DNA of 64,000 nt from Tolypeutes matacus (GCA_026826555.1 JAKSZT010021121.1:1558470-1622469); one strand, 5' to 3'; positions 32,905-44,125 are shown, counted from the stretch's first letter. A program made the numbers and translations. The notes: a model not told the origin generated them from the letters alone.

Positions 32905-33215
32905 TTGACCACTGCCCTCTCCTCTTTAACCTTCTGTGGCTCCCCATTGCCCTTGCTTAGACACTGGCCCATGCCCTGCTTCCCTCCAGCTTTCTCTCTC
33001 ACTGCCTCTTCTCTGCGTATCTTACCATTGTCACACACGACTGAAACTCCCTGAACACGCCACCCTTTTTCATACTACTCAGCCCTTGACTTGGCTGCAT
33101 GTTCCACCTAGAATGCACTTCTCCCTACTTGCCTCCAAATCCTGTTTCCTCTGTTGTCTCCCCAAGTATAACCACTCCCACAAAATCTAATCACTTCTTC
33201 CTTTGTGCAACTGCT
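32905..33215 (+). repeat. L2-like LINE fragment
   Basis: 'ttctgtggctccccattgcc', 'acgactgaaactccctgaac' and 'cttctccctacttgcctcca' are L2-like words. It lies close upstream of exon 7, antisense to WHRN. Confidence 0.55.
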
Positions 33216-33224
33216 GACCTCAAA

Positions 33225-33425
33225 CCCCGCTCGAGCAGGGTTCCCAAAGCTGGCTGCACACCCCAGTCATCTAGGGAGCTTGTTAAAAATACTGATGCCT
33301 AGCTCCCATCCACAGGCACGGGAGGCATCTAGTCTGGGATGGGGTCCGGGCATTGCTCTTGAAGAGCAATCCAGGCGATTCTAAATGTGCACCCAGCGTG
33401 AAAGCCATTGCTTAGAGCCCCAGTC
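33225..33425 (+). repeat. MER20-like DNA transposon
   Basis: 'gagcagggttcccaaagctg', 'gagcttgttaaaaatactga', 'tgcctagctcccatccacag' and 'gtgaaagccattgcttagag' are in MER20-type order. Confidence 0.65.
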
Positions 33426-33621
33426 ACGTGGGAGGTTAACCGTCTGTTTCCACCTATCAGTCTGTGAGCGTCCAGGACCAGGGGGCTGTCTTGGTCACCA
33501 GTCTCTGCCCAGGGCTCAGTTCAGGGCTGGTGTCTGAAATGGGGAAGGATGCAGAGCCCTCAAAATGCCAAAGCCTGTTTCTGGCAGCCCCTAGCCTTGC
33601 TCGAGGAGGGGCACTGGTCAC

Positions 33622-33834
33622 CTTGGCACGGGTGTCGAGCAGCTCAAACAGGGCCATGACGAGGGCCTCCACGGAGACGCTGCCACCGCGGTACTCATCC
33701 AGGTAGTAGGCCATGGTGGCGTGCTCCTGCTCGTTCAGCAGCTGCCGCGCCTGCTCCTCCAGCAGCACGCGCGTCTGGTTCCCCAGGCTGCTCAGGGTCA
33801 CCTGGGAGCCGGCTGGCCCCTTGTAGAAGCCCGG
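33622..33834 (-). CDS. Whirlin exon (second harmonin-homology domain)
   Basis: This exon is 213 nt, 71 residues, phase 0 at both ends. The acceptor is 'tctgccttccag|CCG' and the donor GCCAAG|GTGACC. It encodes PGFYKGPAGSQVTLSSLGNQ, then TRVLLEEQARQLLNEQEHAT, MAYYLDEYRGGSVSVEALVM, and ends ALFELLDTRAK. From about residue 13 this is the helical harmonin-homology (HN) fold found in harmonin, PDZD7 and whirlin, used for protein contacts. Met codons at 'ATMAYY' and 'LVMALF' are in frame and could serve short isoforms. The donor (GTGACC) is not ideal. Human exon 6. Confidence 0.97.
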
Positions 33835-34010
33835 CTGGAAGGCAGAAAGACAGAGGGCCTGGGAGTTGGAGCTGCTCAGGAGCCGAGCAGTCGGGCCGAG
33901 CCAGCGACAGCAAGGCAGAGCCAGGAGGTGGCTCCCAAAAGTCCCTCAGCAGTCTCAGCACACAGCACAGTCACCCCACAGAGGGTGACTGTTCTCCAAG
34001 AGTAAGGGGC

Positions 34011-35100
34011 TTCACTCCGTGAAGAACAAGATTCACAGTTACTTGCAACAACACTGGGGGCTTTACACACTAGACCGTCCTCCTCTGTTAGGCACTGTCT
34101 GTGCTATCAAGAGGCTCCCGCCCCTCTATTTGAGAACATAGCAGGACTCCCCAGGATGGGAGTCCAGCACCTTCCCTCTCATTGTGTGGGTCTCCACCCA
34201 ACCTATAATTAGAACTAGAGTTGGTAGGTGTACGTCCAAGAGACTTGGATCTTTGGGCTGTCCATGTGCCAGCTGGGCCCTGAATCTCAACGGAGTTGCA
34301 GCACCAACTCTTCAGTTCATTGGACTCACCCAGGGCAACTAACAAGGAGGTGAGGATTGACAACCACCATACCAAGGAAACGAGAGAGCCAACAACTGCA
34401 AGCAAGAGAGTCCCATCCATTGGCTGTATGGGATTGAAGCCCCCTCTCAATTAGAGGTGGAGTGGACATCACCATCCCAGAATCCTCAGGATTGGGGAAT
34501 GACCAAAGTAAACTTACTTTTTAAAAAATTGTACTATAGACTTATTGTGATTCTAGCAATGGAAGAATTTATATCATTGATGTGGAGACAGTGGCCACTG
34601 GAGGTTCTGAGGTCAGGGAGAGGGAAAAACAGGTGTAATATGGGGGGCATTTTCAGGACTTGGGAATTGTCCTGAATGACATTGCAATGGCAGATACAGG
34701 CCATTATAAATCTTGCCATAACCTACAGAATTGTGTGGGAGAGAGTGTAAACGACAATGTAAACTATAATCCATGCTTAGTCGCAATGCCCCAAAATGTG
34801 TTCATCGATTGTAACGAACGTACCACACTAATGAAGGACGTTGTTAATGTGAGAAAATGTGGGAGGGGTAGAGAGCAGGCCTATGGGAATCCCCCCCCCC
34901 GACTTTTGTTTGAAAGAACATACTTGGGAAATGGGGGAAAGAACAGAGCTTGCTGAGAAATGGGAGAGAAAGATGGAAATACACACCAAGATTTGGTGCG
35001 GACCCTCTAGGCAGAGAGAGTTCCCCTTTATTTTTTATGTAACATTTATGTAGTCTAAGTATCTTTTTTGGAAAAAATAAAAATTTTATTTGAAAAAAAA
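34011..35100 (+). mobile_element. 1.09-kb L1-type insertion (lineage L1 3' UTR) with target duplication
   Basis: A perfect 13-bp direct repeat 'aagagtaaggggc' flanks it (33998-34010 and 35101-35113). The right end is 'aataaaaattttatttgaaa' plus an A tail, so it entered by target-primed retrotransposition. The 3' part has L1-type words such as 'gtaacgaacgtaccacacta' and 'atgaaggacgttgttaatgt'. The 5' part ('caggactccccaggatggga', 'catccattggctgtatggga') resembles the 3' UTR of xenarthran L1s as I remember it. There is no open frame of note. It is antisense to WHRN and starts 176 nt upstream of the exon 6 acceptor. Confidence 0.8.
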
Positions 35101-35439
35101 AAGAGTAAGGGGCCTCGGCCTTTGAACAGCACTCTTATCCTTTACATGCACTGCCTCATCAGATCCGTGCCTGGTTGGGAGGCAAGCAAGAGATTTGTGG
35201 ATCCCATTCTATTCTCTAGGCTTCAACACAGTCTTCAGAAAACTGGGGATAATAATAGTATGCACCTACTTGCAAAATACAGCTCAAATCTGCACTCACA
35301 GCCCATCCCCACTAGCCTTACCTAAGACGCCCTCAAGTCTCCCCTCAGTCCCCTCAGGCTCTATCCCCTACATGCTAATCACCACAGACCTGGTGAAGCC
35401 AGCTCAAAAAAAGACACAATCTAAAAGCCCTCCGTTATT

Positions 35440-35920
35440 ACAGGTGAGAAGCCAAACCTCACTGTGGCCCCAAAGCCCTCTGTCCATCATTTGGCTCCCA
35501 ACTCCTCCTCACTCCCTGTGTTCCTCCACGTTCTCTTTCTTCCCTTCTTCCCACAGGCTAAGCCCTTCCCCTGTCTCAGGGTTCTCACGCATGCTGTTCC
35601 CTCTGACTGGATCACCCCCCACACGCACTTTGACCCCATAACTTCTATTGAACCTTTGGTTCACAGCTCAAATATCATGCCACTACCTCAGTGAGGCCTT
35701 TCTCCTCTACCCCGGCCCTCTGCACCCCCCTCTAAGGGAGGTGTCTCACCTGTTATTCTCTCTCCTGCCCTGATGGCAGTGAACATCTTTTGTAATGAGA
35801 TATTTATGTGTAGGTTGTTTTATTGCTATGTGTGGCTCCTTCCCTGGAGTGTAGCCCTCATGAGGGCAGGCGCTGGTATGTTCTTTGCTGCCATTCACCC
35901 TGGGCACTGACCTGCATGTG
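35440..35920 (+). repeat. L2 LINE 3' portion
   Basis: 'ctcacgcatgctgttccctc', 'acagctcaaatatcatgcca', 'ctacctcagtgaggcctttc' and 'tgtagccctcatgagggcag' are in L2 order. It ends about 130 nt from the exon 5 donor. Confidence 0.8.
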
Positions 35921-36050
35921 TGTGCAATGGGGGATGGACAGACAGCGAGCAGGCTGCCTGACTGAAGTGAGACAACGTATGCAAATCGCTCGGCACGCTC
36001 AGCTCCCGGCAAGGGACACGATGAAGAAGCAGAAGACACTGAGCACCTAC

Positions 36051-36087
36051 CTTGTTGGTCCCATCTATCGCGAGATCCCCAGGAAAC
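36051..36087 (-). CDS. Whirlin 37-nt exon
   Basis: One base completes a split Gly codon, then 12 codons encode FPGDLAIDGTNK. The acceptor is 'cttctttctccacag|GTT' and the donor AACAAG|GTAGGT. It joins NSAG of the previous exon to PGFYKGPAGS of the next with all phases consistent. It forms the short linker between PDZ2 and the second harmonin-homology domain. Human exon 5. Skipping this exon would shift the frame. Confidence 0.95.
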
Positions 36088-36552
36088 CTGTGGAGAAAGA
36101 AGTGTCTTCAGCTGCACGCCTGAGCAGCGCACCAGCATGGGAGAAGGAAAGGCTGCCGTGGGCGAACGAGCAAAGCCTTGAGAGAACCCTGGTAGGTGGG
36201 CCTCCCGCTTGCCCACAGCTCTGCTCTGGGGATACGTGAAGCCCTGGGTGAACGGGTGGCTTCTCTAAAACCAAGCAGGACAGACCCCTGAGTTGCTTCC
36301 AACCTTCTGGGGCCAGGAGACATAACATCAGGAGAGAAGACAATAAATGGCAACTGACACACGGCCTCAGGGTCAGGCCAGCACTAGGGAGGGTGGGATG
36401 GGGCTGAATTGGAGACCCCAAAATGTAACTTGCAGAATTGTGTGGGCTCAGGCTGCCACACTTCCTGATCTTTAAGAAGCCAGAAATCCAACTTTTTACG
36501 TCTTTTTAAATGATGGCAACTAATTTTTTTTTTTTTAATTCATAATACTGTG

Positions 36553-36690
36553 CAGGTGAGAGAAAAGAAAAGGAAGGAGAGAGAAGGGGAGGGAAGAGAA
36601 GTAAGGGGGATGGAGGGCAGGTAAGGAAGGGAAAGGTGGGAGGAAGGGAGAGAGAGGGAGGGAGGTAGGGAGGGAGGGAGGGAGGGGCTT
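36553..36690 (+). repeat. Polypurine (GGGA/GAAG)n tract
   Basis: About 135 nt is almost only A and G on the plus strand, ending in five GGGA-type units. It lies in WHRN intron 4, after a T-run at 36523-36536. Confidence 0.9.
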
Positions 36691-36779
36691 TACAGAGAAA
36701 GCGTCTCTGGATTGCATTTGGCCAGTTTGAGACTTGTGATGAAAACCAAAAGGTGAGATATTACATTATTAGCAGCTAT

Positions 36780-36935
36780 GCAGCCATTTATGACTTCCAA
36801 GACTCCTTCCACTAAATTACCTCACGGGATCCTCATGAACAGATCTAGGTGGGGGCAGGGATTAAGAACCCCACTTTTCAGATATAGCAACTAAGGGCCA
36901 AAGAATAAGCTACATGATTTGTCTGAGGGCAAATA
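36780..36935 (-). repeat. MIR fragment
   Basis: 'ttacctcacgggatcctcat', 'aagaaccccacttttcagat' and 'gctacatgatttgtctgagg' follow antisense MIR order. Confidence 0.6.
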
Positions 36936-37189
36936 AAGGAGGAAAGAGCGGGAAGGGACTCCGGGATCCTGTATTTCAGCTTTCCACAGAAAAACTGAGG
37001 CCAGGAAAGGAGGGAGGTGCCTGCAGTCACACCACAAGTGGAAGGCGCCCTGCTGTGTGGCCGCCCTGCTCTAGGAAACAGAGTTATCTTTTGCAGGTCA
37101 GGGTGTGAAGGAGGGATGGGAGGGCCCATCGCTGGCTTTCAGAAGTGGCTCTGGGGTCCCAGGGCTCAGAGCTGGCAGAGTGGTCAGAC

Positions 37190-37392
37190 CCTGCCGAATT
37201 CGTGGCCGTCTCTCCAATCCGGGAACTGGCGATCCACTTGGTCTCGTCCACGGTGGTACGGGCGTGGGGCAGCCTCCCGACGTCCTTCACAGTCAGGATG
37301 AGGTGCCGAGAGGACTTGAGCAGCTTCACCGCCTCATCGTGCAGAATGGTCAGGAAGCTCTGTCCATTCACCCCCAGAATCTGGTCCCCAAC
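37190..37392 (-). CDS. Whirlin exon (second half of PDZ2)
   Basis: This is the most 5' whirlin exon in the window. It has 203 nt, starts in phase 0 and ends two bases into a Gly codon. The acceptor is 'gatggtcttggcag|GTT' and the donor GCAGG|GTCTGA (weak). It encodes VGDQILGVNGQSFLTILHDE, then AVKLLKSSRHLILTVKDVGR and LPHARTTVDETKWIASSRIG, ending ETATNSAG. The GDQILxVNG turn, the helix HDEAVKLLK that lines the ligand groove and the last strand HLILTVK are clear. The groove loop and first strands are in the preceding exon, outside the window. Human exon 4. Confidence 0.97.
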
Positions 37393-37424
37393 CTGCCAAG
37401 ACCATCACACAACACAGTCATCTG

Positions 37425-37580
37425 AACTGTTTGCAGGGCGCAGAATTGTGCTGGGGGCTTTATAGCCATAATCCCAATTCTCCTCCCGGCCGGCCTCTTG
37501 GAGAGGCTCAGAGAGGTTGTGTGGATGCCCGAGGGTCACGCAGCAAGTCAATGGTAGAGCCGACTTTCCATGCCTGAGCC
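37425..37580 (-). repeat. MIR SINE
   Basis: 'ctttatagccataatcccaa', 'ggagaggctcagagaggttg' and 'agggtcacgcagcaagtcaa' are antisense MIR, about 35 nt upstream of the exon 4 acceptor. Confidence 0.75.
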
Positions 37581-38660
37581 CAAATTCCTGTCACTGGAAG
37601 GGACACCTCCCCACAACTGAGTAACGGCTTTGAGGGTGCCTTATCTGGAAACAACAAGCATCTCAGGGGCTGGAGGGGGAGGTTAAGGGTAGGGTGAGGT
37701 GAGACATGAGAAGGCAAATTTCCATTGTTTTCCTTCTGGCTCCTATATTGTTGAGATTTTTACCTCAAGCGTGTGTTCTGATATTACTCTAAAGTGTAAA
37801 TAACATTTTAATTTACTAAAGAGAAAAGCAATAAATCAGAAAACTGGCCTTCCATTACAATGAACATAATTTGGGAGTTCTTACAACACGCATGCCTTTT
37901 TATTATGTAAGGTAAAAAAATCATTATTTATGAAAGGATGAAAAAATAGAGGGAAAAAACTAGGCTTCCAATAAAAATAAGTGACAAAACAGAAGAGGGA
38001 ACGCAGGTTGGAAGGGAAGGTACCCCATGTGAGAAGGGGCACGTTTGAAAGATTTGTAGCATGCTCAACCTCCTCTTCCTTTCACAGATGGGGAGACTGA
38101 GGCTCGTGGCCAGGAAGGGGTCCCCCAGGGGTCCATCGCACCACGGCCTTCAAGGACAGTCTCCCAAGGTCAGTGGTTTACACATGTCCTTCCTTCTCCC
38201 CAGCTTTCCCACCTGCTGACGGCACATCATCCAGCCCCAAGGGCTTTATCAAGCATTTTTCAAAGCAAGAATTGGAAAAGTGAGCCAAACAGGAGTTTGT
38301 AAGAAAAAGAGAAGAAAAGATGTGGCGACGAGGCTGAGAACCAAAACCCCGGTCCCTGGTTTTCTTTGACGCCTCGCCTGCAGTTGGGGAGTTTCCAGTA
38401 CCCAAAGTGGTTGAGAATCCAGACTTTACCCCTCCCCTCGGCACCAGCTCTGATGCACTCGGAGAACGCTTGCTGCAAGCGTCTTCACCTCCGTGACCCC
38501 AGGCATAGGGTGAGGTCTGTGCAGCATCCCACACATTCAACATTTACTGCACACCTACTGTGTGCAGGGTGCTGAGCTGGGAAGCCAGCCAGACCTGCCT
38601 CCTGCTCTTTGCTCACAGTGGAGAGAGGAGAAAGGCTTTCTACAGTGGGCTCACGTTAGA

Positions 38661-38806
38661 GCCCCCCCCCCCCCAAATCCAGTGTGGCCTCATCTTAACT
38701 AATCTCATCACCCCAAAGATCCTATTTCCAAATAAGGTCATATTCACAGAACTGGGGCTAGGACTTGAACATGTCTTTTGGGGGGCACAGTCCAACCCAT
38801 AATACA
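38661..38806 (-). repeat. MLT1-like MaLR LTR fragment
   Basis: 'ggcctcatcttaactaatct', 'tatttccaaataaggtcata', 'ctaggacttgaacatgtctt' and 'ttggggggcacagtccaacc' are the antisense start of an MLT1 LTR. The element is truncated after a poly-C run. Confidence 0.8.
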
Positions 38807-39320
38807 CCTCCCCTCCACAGCCCCCTCCTCGCCTCTCTATTGTTGGCTTTCCTGGAAGCTGCTGCAAATGAGAGCTCCCCTGGCACTGGGCCTTCCTGAG
38901 AGTACGTGAGAAACTCACTTCCTGCCAGGCTCATTTGTACCCAGTTAACTCAACAGCGTCCCGTGTGGCAGCACCACCGCTTCCCTCCCCCGGGCACTGC
39001 CCAGCACGAGTCCCCTCCGCTGCCCGCACCCAGCTGCCACCCGCCCTTTGAGCCGGAGCCAGGCCTCAACCTGCTGAAGTGCTTCATTTTCTTAAGTATC
39101 TCCCTCCATAGCTTTGGCTTTTGTTACGCTGAGGGAATCAATTTTAATCTTCTACACACACATTATTTCATTCGGCAGTTTAATTAAAGGAACTAGAGTC
39201 TGAGAGACCAGATATGGGGTGGGCGGCAGGCGGCATCCTTCTGTGGCAAGCCTCTCCGACGGGCCCAATTCGACCAGCATCTCCTGGGCCCTCCACAGTG
39301 AGGTTGGGCAGGGGGGGTAA

Positions 39321-39478
39321 GGTTACCAGATAAAATGTAGGGTGTTTGGTAAAACCCTGAATTTCAGATGAGCAACAGATACATTTTTAGTATATGAATG
39401 TCCCAAAATATTGCATTGGACACATGTGCATTTAAAAAGTTAACTGCATGTCCTGGGCTTTTATTTGCTAAATCTGCT
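39321..39478. repeat. MITE-like DNA transposon relic
   Basis: The ends are inverted relatives ('accagataaaatgtagggtg' at the left; 'gcttttatttgctaaatctg' at the right). The middle has 'ttttagtatatgaatgtccc'. I recognise the pattern as a palindromic non-autonomous element but not the family name. Confidence 0.55.
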
Positions 39479-39870
39479 TCCCTGGGGGTGGGTCAGTAAG
39501 CTCTGGAGCCAACGGCTCTTGGGGGGAGGGCAGCGCTCTCCCTGGCCCCCAGCCTGGCACCTGCCATCCATGCCATTCCAGTCCCGTGAATTAGCCAGTA
39601 CCACTTAATGTCAGCCTCATCCGAAACACTAACACCCGTGCAATCGCAGGTTTGCTATGCTAGTCACGTGCTCCCTCATGCCTGTTAAATAAATATAACC
39701 CTACCAGATGTGTAAGACACAGTCTGGGGCCCATTTGCAATCCACCTGGGGAGCAGCTGAGGAACCAGGGAGTCAGACTTGGGAAACCCCAACTTAATGG
39801 GGGGGGGCATGAGCTCATCTTCTGAATCTCCTTTCAATCCTCTGCTAGCTTTCTTCTGCCTCCAGGGCCT

Positions 39871-40778
39871 GTTTTTTTTTTTTTTTTTTTTTTTTTTTCA
39901 GGTTGGATTTTTCTTTATTGAGGAGAAATTCACATAACTTAAAATTAACCTTTTAACGTGAACAATTCAATGGCATTTAAAATGCTGTGTAAGCCCCACC
40001 TCTATCTAGTTCCAAAACCTTTTGATCACCCCAAAAGAGAACCCCCCAGCTATTAAAGAGTTGCTCCCCCTTCCTCCTCACCCCAGCCCCAGTATCCACC
40101 AATCCGCTTTCTGTCTCCATGGATTCATCTATTCTGGGCACTTCATAAAAATGGAATCATACAATCCCATGACCTTCTGTGCCTGCCTTCTTTCACTTAG
40201 CAATGTTTTTGAGGTTGGTCCATACCGTGGCATGTATCAGTACTTCACTCCTTTTTAGGACTGAATAATATTCCATTGGATGAATATACCAAAATTTGTT
40301 TATCCATTCTTATGTTGATGGACATTTGGGTTGCTTCCACTTTTAGCTACTGCAAAAAGTGTTGCAAAGTACATGCCTATACATGTATTTGTTTGAGTAC
40401 CCATTTTCAATTCTTCTTATAACTTAGGAGTGGAATTGCTGGGCCATATAGTAATTGTACATTTAACTACTCGAGGAACTGCTAAACTGTTTTCCACAGT
40501 GACTGCACCATTTTACATGCCCACCAGTAATGTATAAGGGTTCCAATTTCTCCACATCCTCCCCATTTGTTATTTTCTGTTTTGTTTTGTTTTTAAAATT
40601 ACAGCCATCCTAGTGGGTGTGGAGTGGTGCCTCACTGTGGTTTTGATTTGCATTTCCCTAATGGCAAATGATGTTAAGCATCTTTTCATGCATCTTCTTT
40701 GCAGAAATGTCTATTCAAGTCCTTTGCCCATTTGTTAAATTGGGTTGTTTGCCTTTCTGTTGTTGAGTTGTCTCCTGC
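39871..40778 (-). repeat. L1M 3' end, antisense
   Basis: It starts at a poly-T run (39871-39898; the A tail of a minus-strand element). 'tttattgaggagaaattcac', 'tattccattggatgaatata', 'tggacatttgggttgcttcc', 'ttttccacagtgactgcacc' and 'tttgatttgcatttccctaa' follow in typical order. About 0.9 kb, 5'-truncated and co-oriented with WHRN. Confidence 0.85.
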
Positions 40779-41049
40779 GCCTGTTTTTAAAACCAAAGTT
40801 CTAGGTGTGGTAGGGATGGAGCTGGCTTAAGGTTCTCTACATCACTCTCCCCAGCATCTGAATTTTTCTGTGTCCAGCTCGCTCTCATTTCCTCTATTGC
40901 TGAAAAGCTTCTCGAGGTCAGTCTGCCCCATCAGAACAGCTGTCTGCAAGCTCACTGAGATTTAGGGTTCACGGCCTGCTTTCAAATCAATCCTGTATCT
41001 CCCCTGCTGTCACTCTAGGGTACACAGCCCCAGACCCACGTGCAGCAGA

Positions 41050-41385
41050 AAGAAACCCCTAGTTTTGAAGCCAGGCAACCGTGGTGGAAGGTCCCTGCTT
41101 CACAACATACCAGCCATGTGGCACTGTACAGCCCAAGTATGTGTCTGAGCCTCGGTTTTCTCATGTATTAAATGGGTGTGATATCACCCCCAATTCAGAG
41201 GCTACTGTGAGAACAGATGGGACCACCCAGCAAGGAGCCTGACCCATGAGAGGAGGCCATTAGCTTTTCATTTGCTTCCCTTCCACAAATGAGGAGATGG
41301 GTTCAGAGCAGTCAAGTGACTCGTGCAAGGTCACTGCTCACCCAAGAAGTGGACAAAGGAGCTGGGATCTGAGCTCTTCTCATAG
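41050..41385. repeat. Two MIR copies in opposite orientation
   Basis: The sense copy (41050-41260) shows 'tgtctgagcctcggttttct' and 'catgtattaaatgggtgtga'. The antisense copy (41270-41385) shows 'acaaatgaggagatgggttc' and 'tgactcgtgcaaggtcactg'. Confidence 0.75.
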
Positions 41386-42057
41386 CCTTCCTACCACCTG
41401 TGCCAGCTTTATCACTGAACAGTGCCTGGCACACAAGAGGTGTTAGGTAGATGAGGAATGAAGGGGCATGACCTGCTCCTCCTTCTTTACCTAAAGTCCA
41501 CTCCAGACTCACCTCCAACCACTTCCCCTTTCCCTTTAGTTTGTGCGGTGTGAGATTGGATGGGGCACTGAGGTCTTGAACTGGCTCTTTCCCAAAGAAA
41601 ACTAAGAGCGATTCGTGTCTATTCACTGAAAGGTTCCTTCTTCTTACCCACTGAAGCCAGCTCTGAGCTAGACTGACATGTGAGGAAACAGGACCCAAAA
41701 TAAAGAGGTGAAGTCAGGGACTTCCAGGGGCTCACCCACCCATCAGGCCGAGCCCAGCCCTGAGGCTAGCCGAGGAAACACCACACACCGCGGGATGCAC
41801 CAGGGCAAGAGCCCTGGAGAAAGAAGAGACAGGTGGGGGGTGATGAGCAATAACATGGCTCAGCTGGCTCAACGGGCCCCCACGGGAGGACGCCTTTGTC
41901 ACCACGCTGTCCTGTTTATCACCAGTGATGGTGGAGCAGAGGAGGGACCTCGGAATACCCTTTGTTTTAAGGAGAAGGAAAGACTCCTCCATTCTCCACA
42001 GTTCATCGAGTGACATGCTCAGATTTCGGCCTCCTGAGGAAAGCATGAAAGGATTTT

Positions 42058-42244
42058 TTTTTTTTTTTTTTTTAAAGATTTTATTTATTTATTCATTTAT
42101 CCCCCCCTTGCTGCTTGTGCTCGCTGGGTCAGCTAACCACGCCGTGTGGGCGGGCTTGCCTTCACCAGGAGGCCCCGGGAACCGAACCCGGGGCCTCCCA
42201 TATGGTAAATGGGAGCCCTACTGATTGAGCCACAGCCTCTTCCC
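42058..42244 (-). mobile_element. tRNA-derived SINE (DAS-type), antisense
   Basis: The minus-strand head, B box and A tail (T run 42058-42074) are complete. A perfect 14-bp target duplication 'catgaaaggatttt' lies at 42044-42057 and 42245-42258. It is in the same orientation as WHRN. Confidence 0.95.
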
Positions 42245-42544
42245 CATGAAAGGATTTTGACAAGGACAGGGTCCCGGTTTCCCCTGAACTTGGCCAAGCA
42301 CCACGGAGCAGGAAATTCATTCCCTTTAGGCCAGAGGTGGGTACAAGAGCATGGAGAAGGAAGCCCTTGGGGCAAGGGAAAGTGCTCAGCAGGTTTTAGT
42401 GAGGTATTTTCAGTTAATGGCCCTCTGCTTCCTCCCTCATTTGACCTGCCTAAGCCTTCCTTCCCTCAAAATGGGAATAAGACCTCCAGCTGCTGGTGGG
42501 CCACACAGGCTAAATGGGAGGCAGTCTACCTGTGGTATGAGCAC

Positions 42545-42760
42545 AGGCCCAGGTGTCTGCCTGGCTGGGTCCACTCAGGCCTGGCCACTTATTAGCTGTA
42601 TGGTCTTGAGTAATTTACTCAATGTCTCTGTGCCTCAGTGAACACCTCTACAAAATGGAGATAATATAAGCACCTACCTCTGAGAGGAAGGGACGAGGAT
42701 TAACTCAGTTAACACACTCACCAGTGTTTCCCCAGACTCTGGCACATAGTGGGTGCTCAA
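42545..42760 (+). repeat. MIR SINE
   Basis: 'ggccacttattagctgtatg', 'ctctgtgcctcagtgaacac' and 'tacaaaatggagataatata' follow MIR sense order. Confidence 0.85.
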
Positions 42761-42809
42761 TGGATAGTTATCGAAAGGACACATATAAAGCACATAAAAC
42801 AGTATCTAG

Positions 42810-42900
42810 TGGAGCAGGTGTAGCTCAGTGGCTGAGCGCATGCTTCCCATGTGCAAGGTCCCGGATTCAATCCCCGGTACCTCAGAACAAACAAAAACCA
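42810..42900 (+). mobile_element. Short monomeric DAS-type SINE
   Basis: Head 'ggagcaggtgtagctcagtg', B box region 'cggattcaatccccgg' and an (AAAC)-type tail. The target duplication acagtatctag/acggtatctag (42799-42809 and 42901-42911) has one mismatch. Confidence 0.9.
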
Positions 42901-43759
42901 ACGGTATCTAGAATTCAGCAATTCTACCTTCTACCTCCTTGAGTCTCTCCATGCCGTCCTCCCCGCTCCCCGAGCCCCACTGCCTGCCTCCAGCTGCCAC
43001 TGACCCACACCTGCTGACTGCACCCAGGACGTACATCCTGCTAGCCCCATTTTACAGACGAGGACACTGAGGCCAGGAGGCAAGTGACAAGAGCCAGGAT
43101 CTGACCTTCATTCCACCTGCCTCCAAAGTCCCTGCACAAACCATGTGAACTCTCTCCAAGGAAAACCAGCTTGCCATTCCTCCACCTCAGTACCCTCAGC
43201 CCTGGGTTTTGTTCCATGCACACAGTAGGTGCTCTATTTGTGCCTGGTGACAGGAACCGAAAACACACCAGCAGAAAGTAGCTGGATGGCAGCAGCTCTC
43301 AGCTCCCTCACCAGAAGTCGGGAGAGAGGCCTGCCAACAACTCGATCCTGGCTGAGGTGGGAGAAGGGAACTCCGTCCTCTTGGGACCTGTGTTCCAGCA
43401 CAAGCAGCTGGGAAAGGATTCTGAAAGACGCCTTATTCCAGGGGCTTCTTTGCCCTCATCCCTAGGCTTTAATGAAATGGATTTTGCATTGTCAAATGAG
43501 GACCCTGCTGATCATAGCATCAACACAGGGAAAATTCAAATTCTATTAAAGAGTTTTATTGCAATTATGAATCTTTAATACTTTTCCATGTTAGGTATAA
43601 AACTTTAATGGGCTGCTTTTTTTTTCAATACAAGCGAGTAATACAGTTTTAATGAGACAACATTAGTTTTTCCCAACAGTTCAGAAGTCAGTAAACCTTG
43701 TCCGTATTAAAAATAATTTTAAAAAGGATCAAAGCAAATGCTAAGAAGGTTCAGCGAAG

Positions 43760-44125
43760 GTCTGCTCTATCCTCCTCAGGACATGAATGGAAAAACTGAG
43801 GCCCAGAGAAGGGAATGGACTTGCTCAAGGTCATACCCTGAGTCAAGGTCAGAGCAAGGGCTGAGTTATATCTACAAGAGATTCTGGATTCCAAAGTAAA
43901 CATATCAGAGAAATTAAGACATCAAACCCAGGAGAAATAACAGCTATTGATCTCTGAATGCCTCACTTGGACCAGTTATCTCAGACAATTCGGCTTTCAA
44001 CAAGCACCACCTGAGGTATGGAATGGCAGCCCTAGTCTATAATGAGAGCAGTGAGGCTCAGAGAGGTGAAGTCACTTGCCCAATGACACACAGTAAGCAA
44101 GCAGCAGAGCAGGATTTGAAATCTG
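43760..44125 (-). repeat. Two antisense MIR fragments
   Basis: 43760-43875 has 'gaaaaactgaggcccagaga' and 'cttgctcaaggtcatacc'. 43970-44125 has 'ggctcagagaggtgaagtca', 'cttgcccaatgacacacagt' and 'gagcaggatttgaaatct'. Confidence 0.8.
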
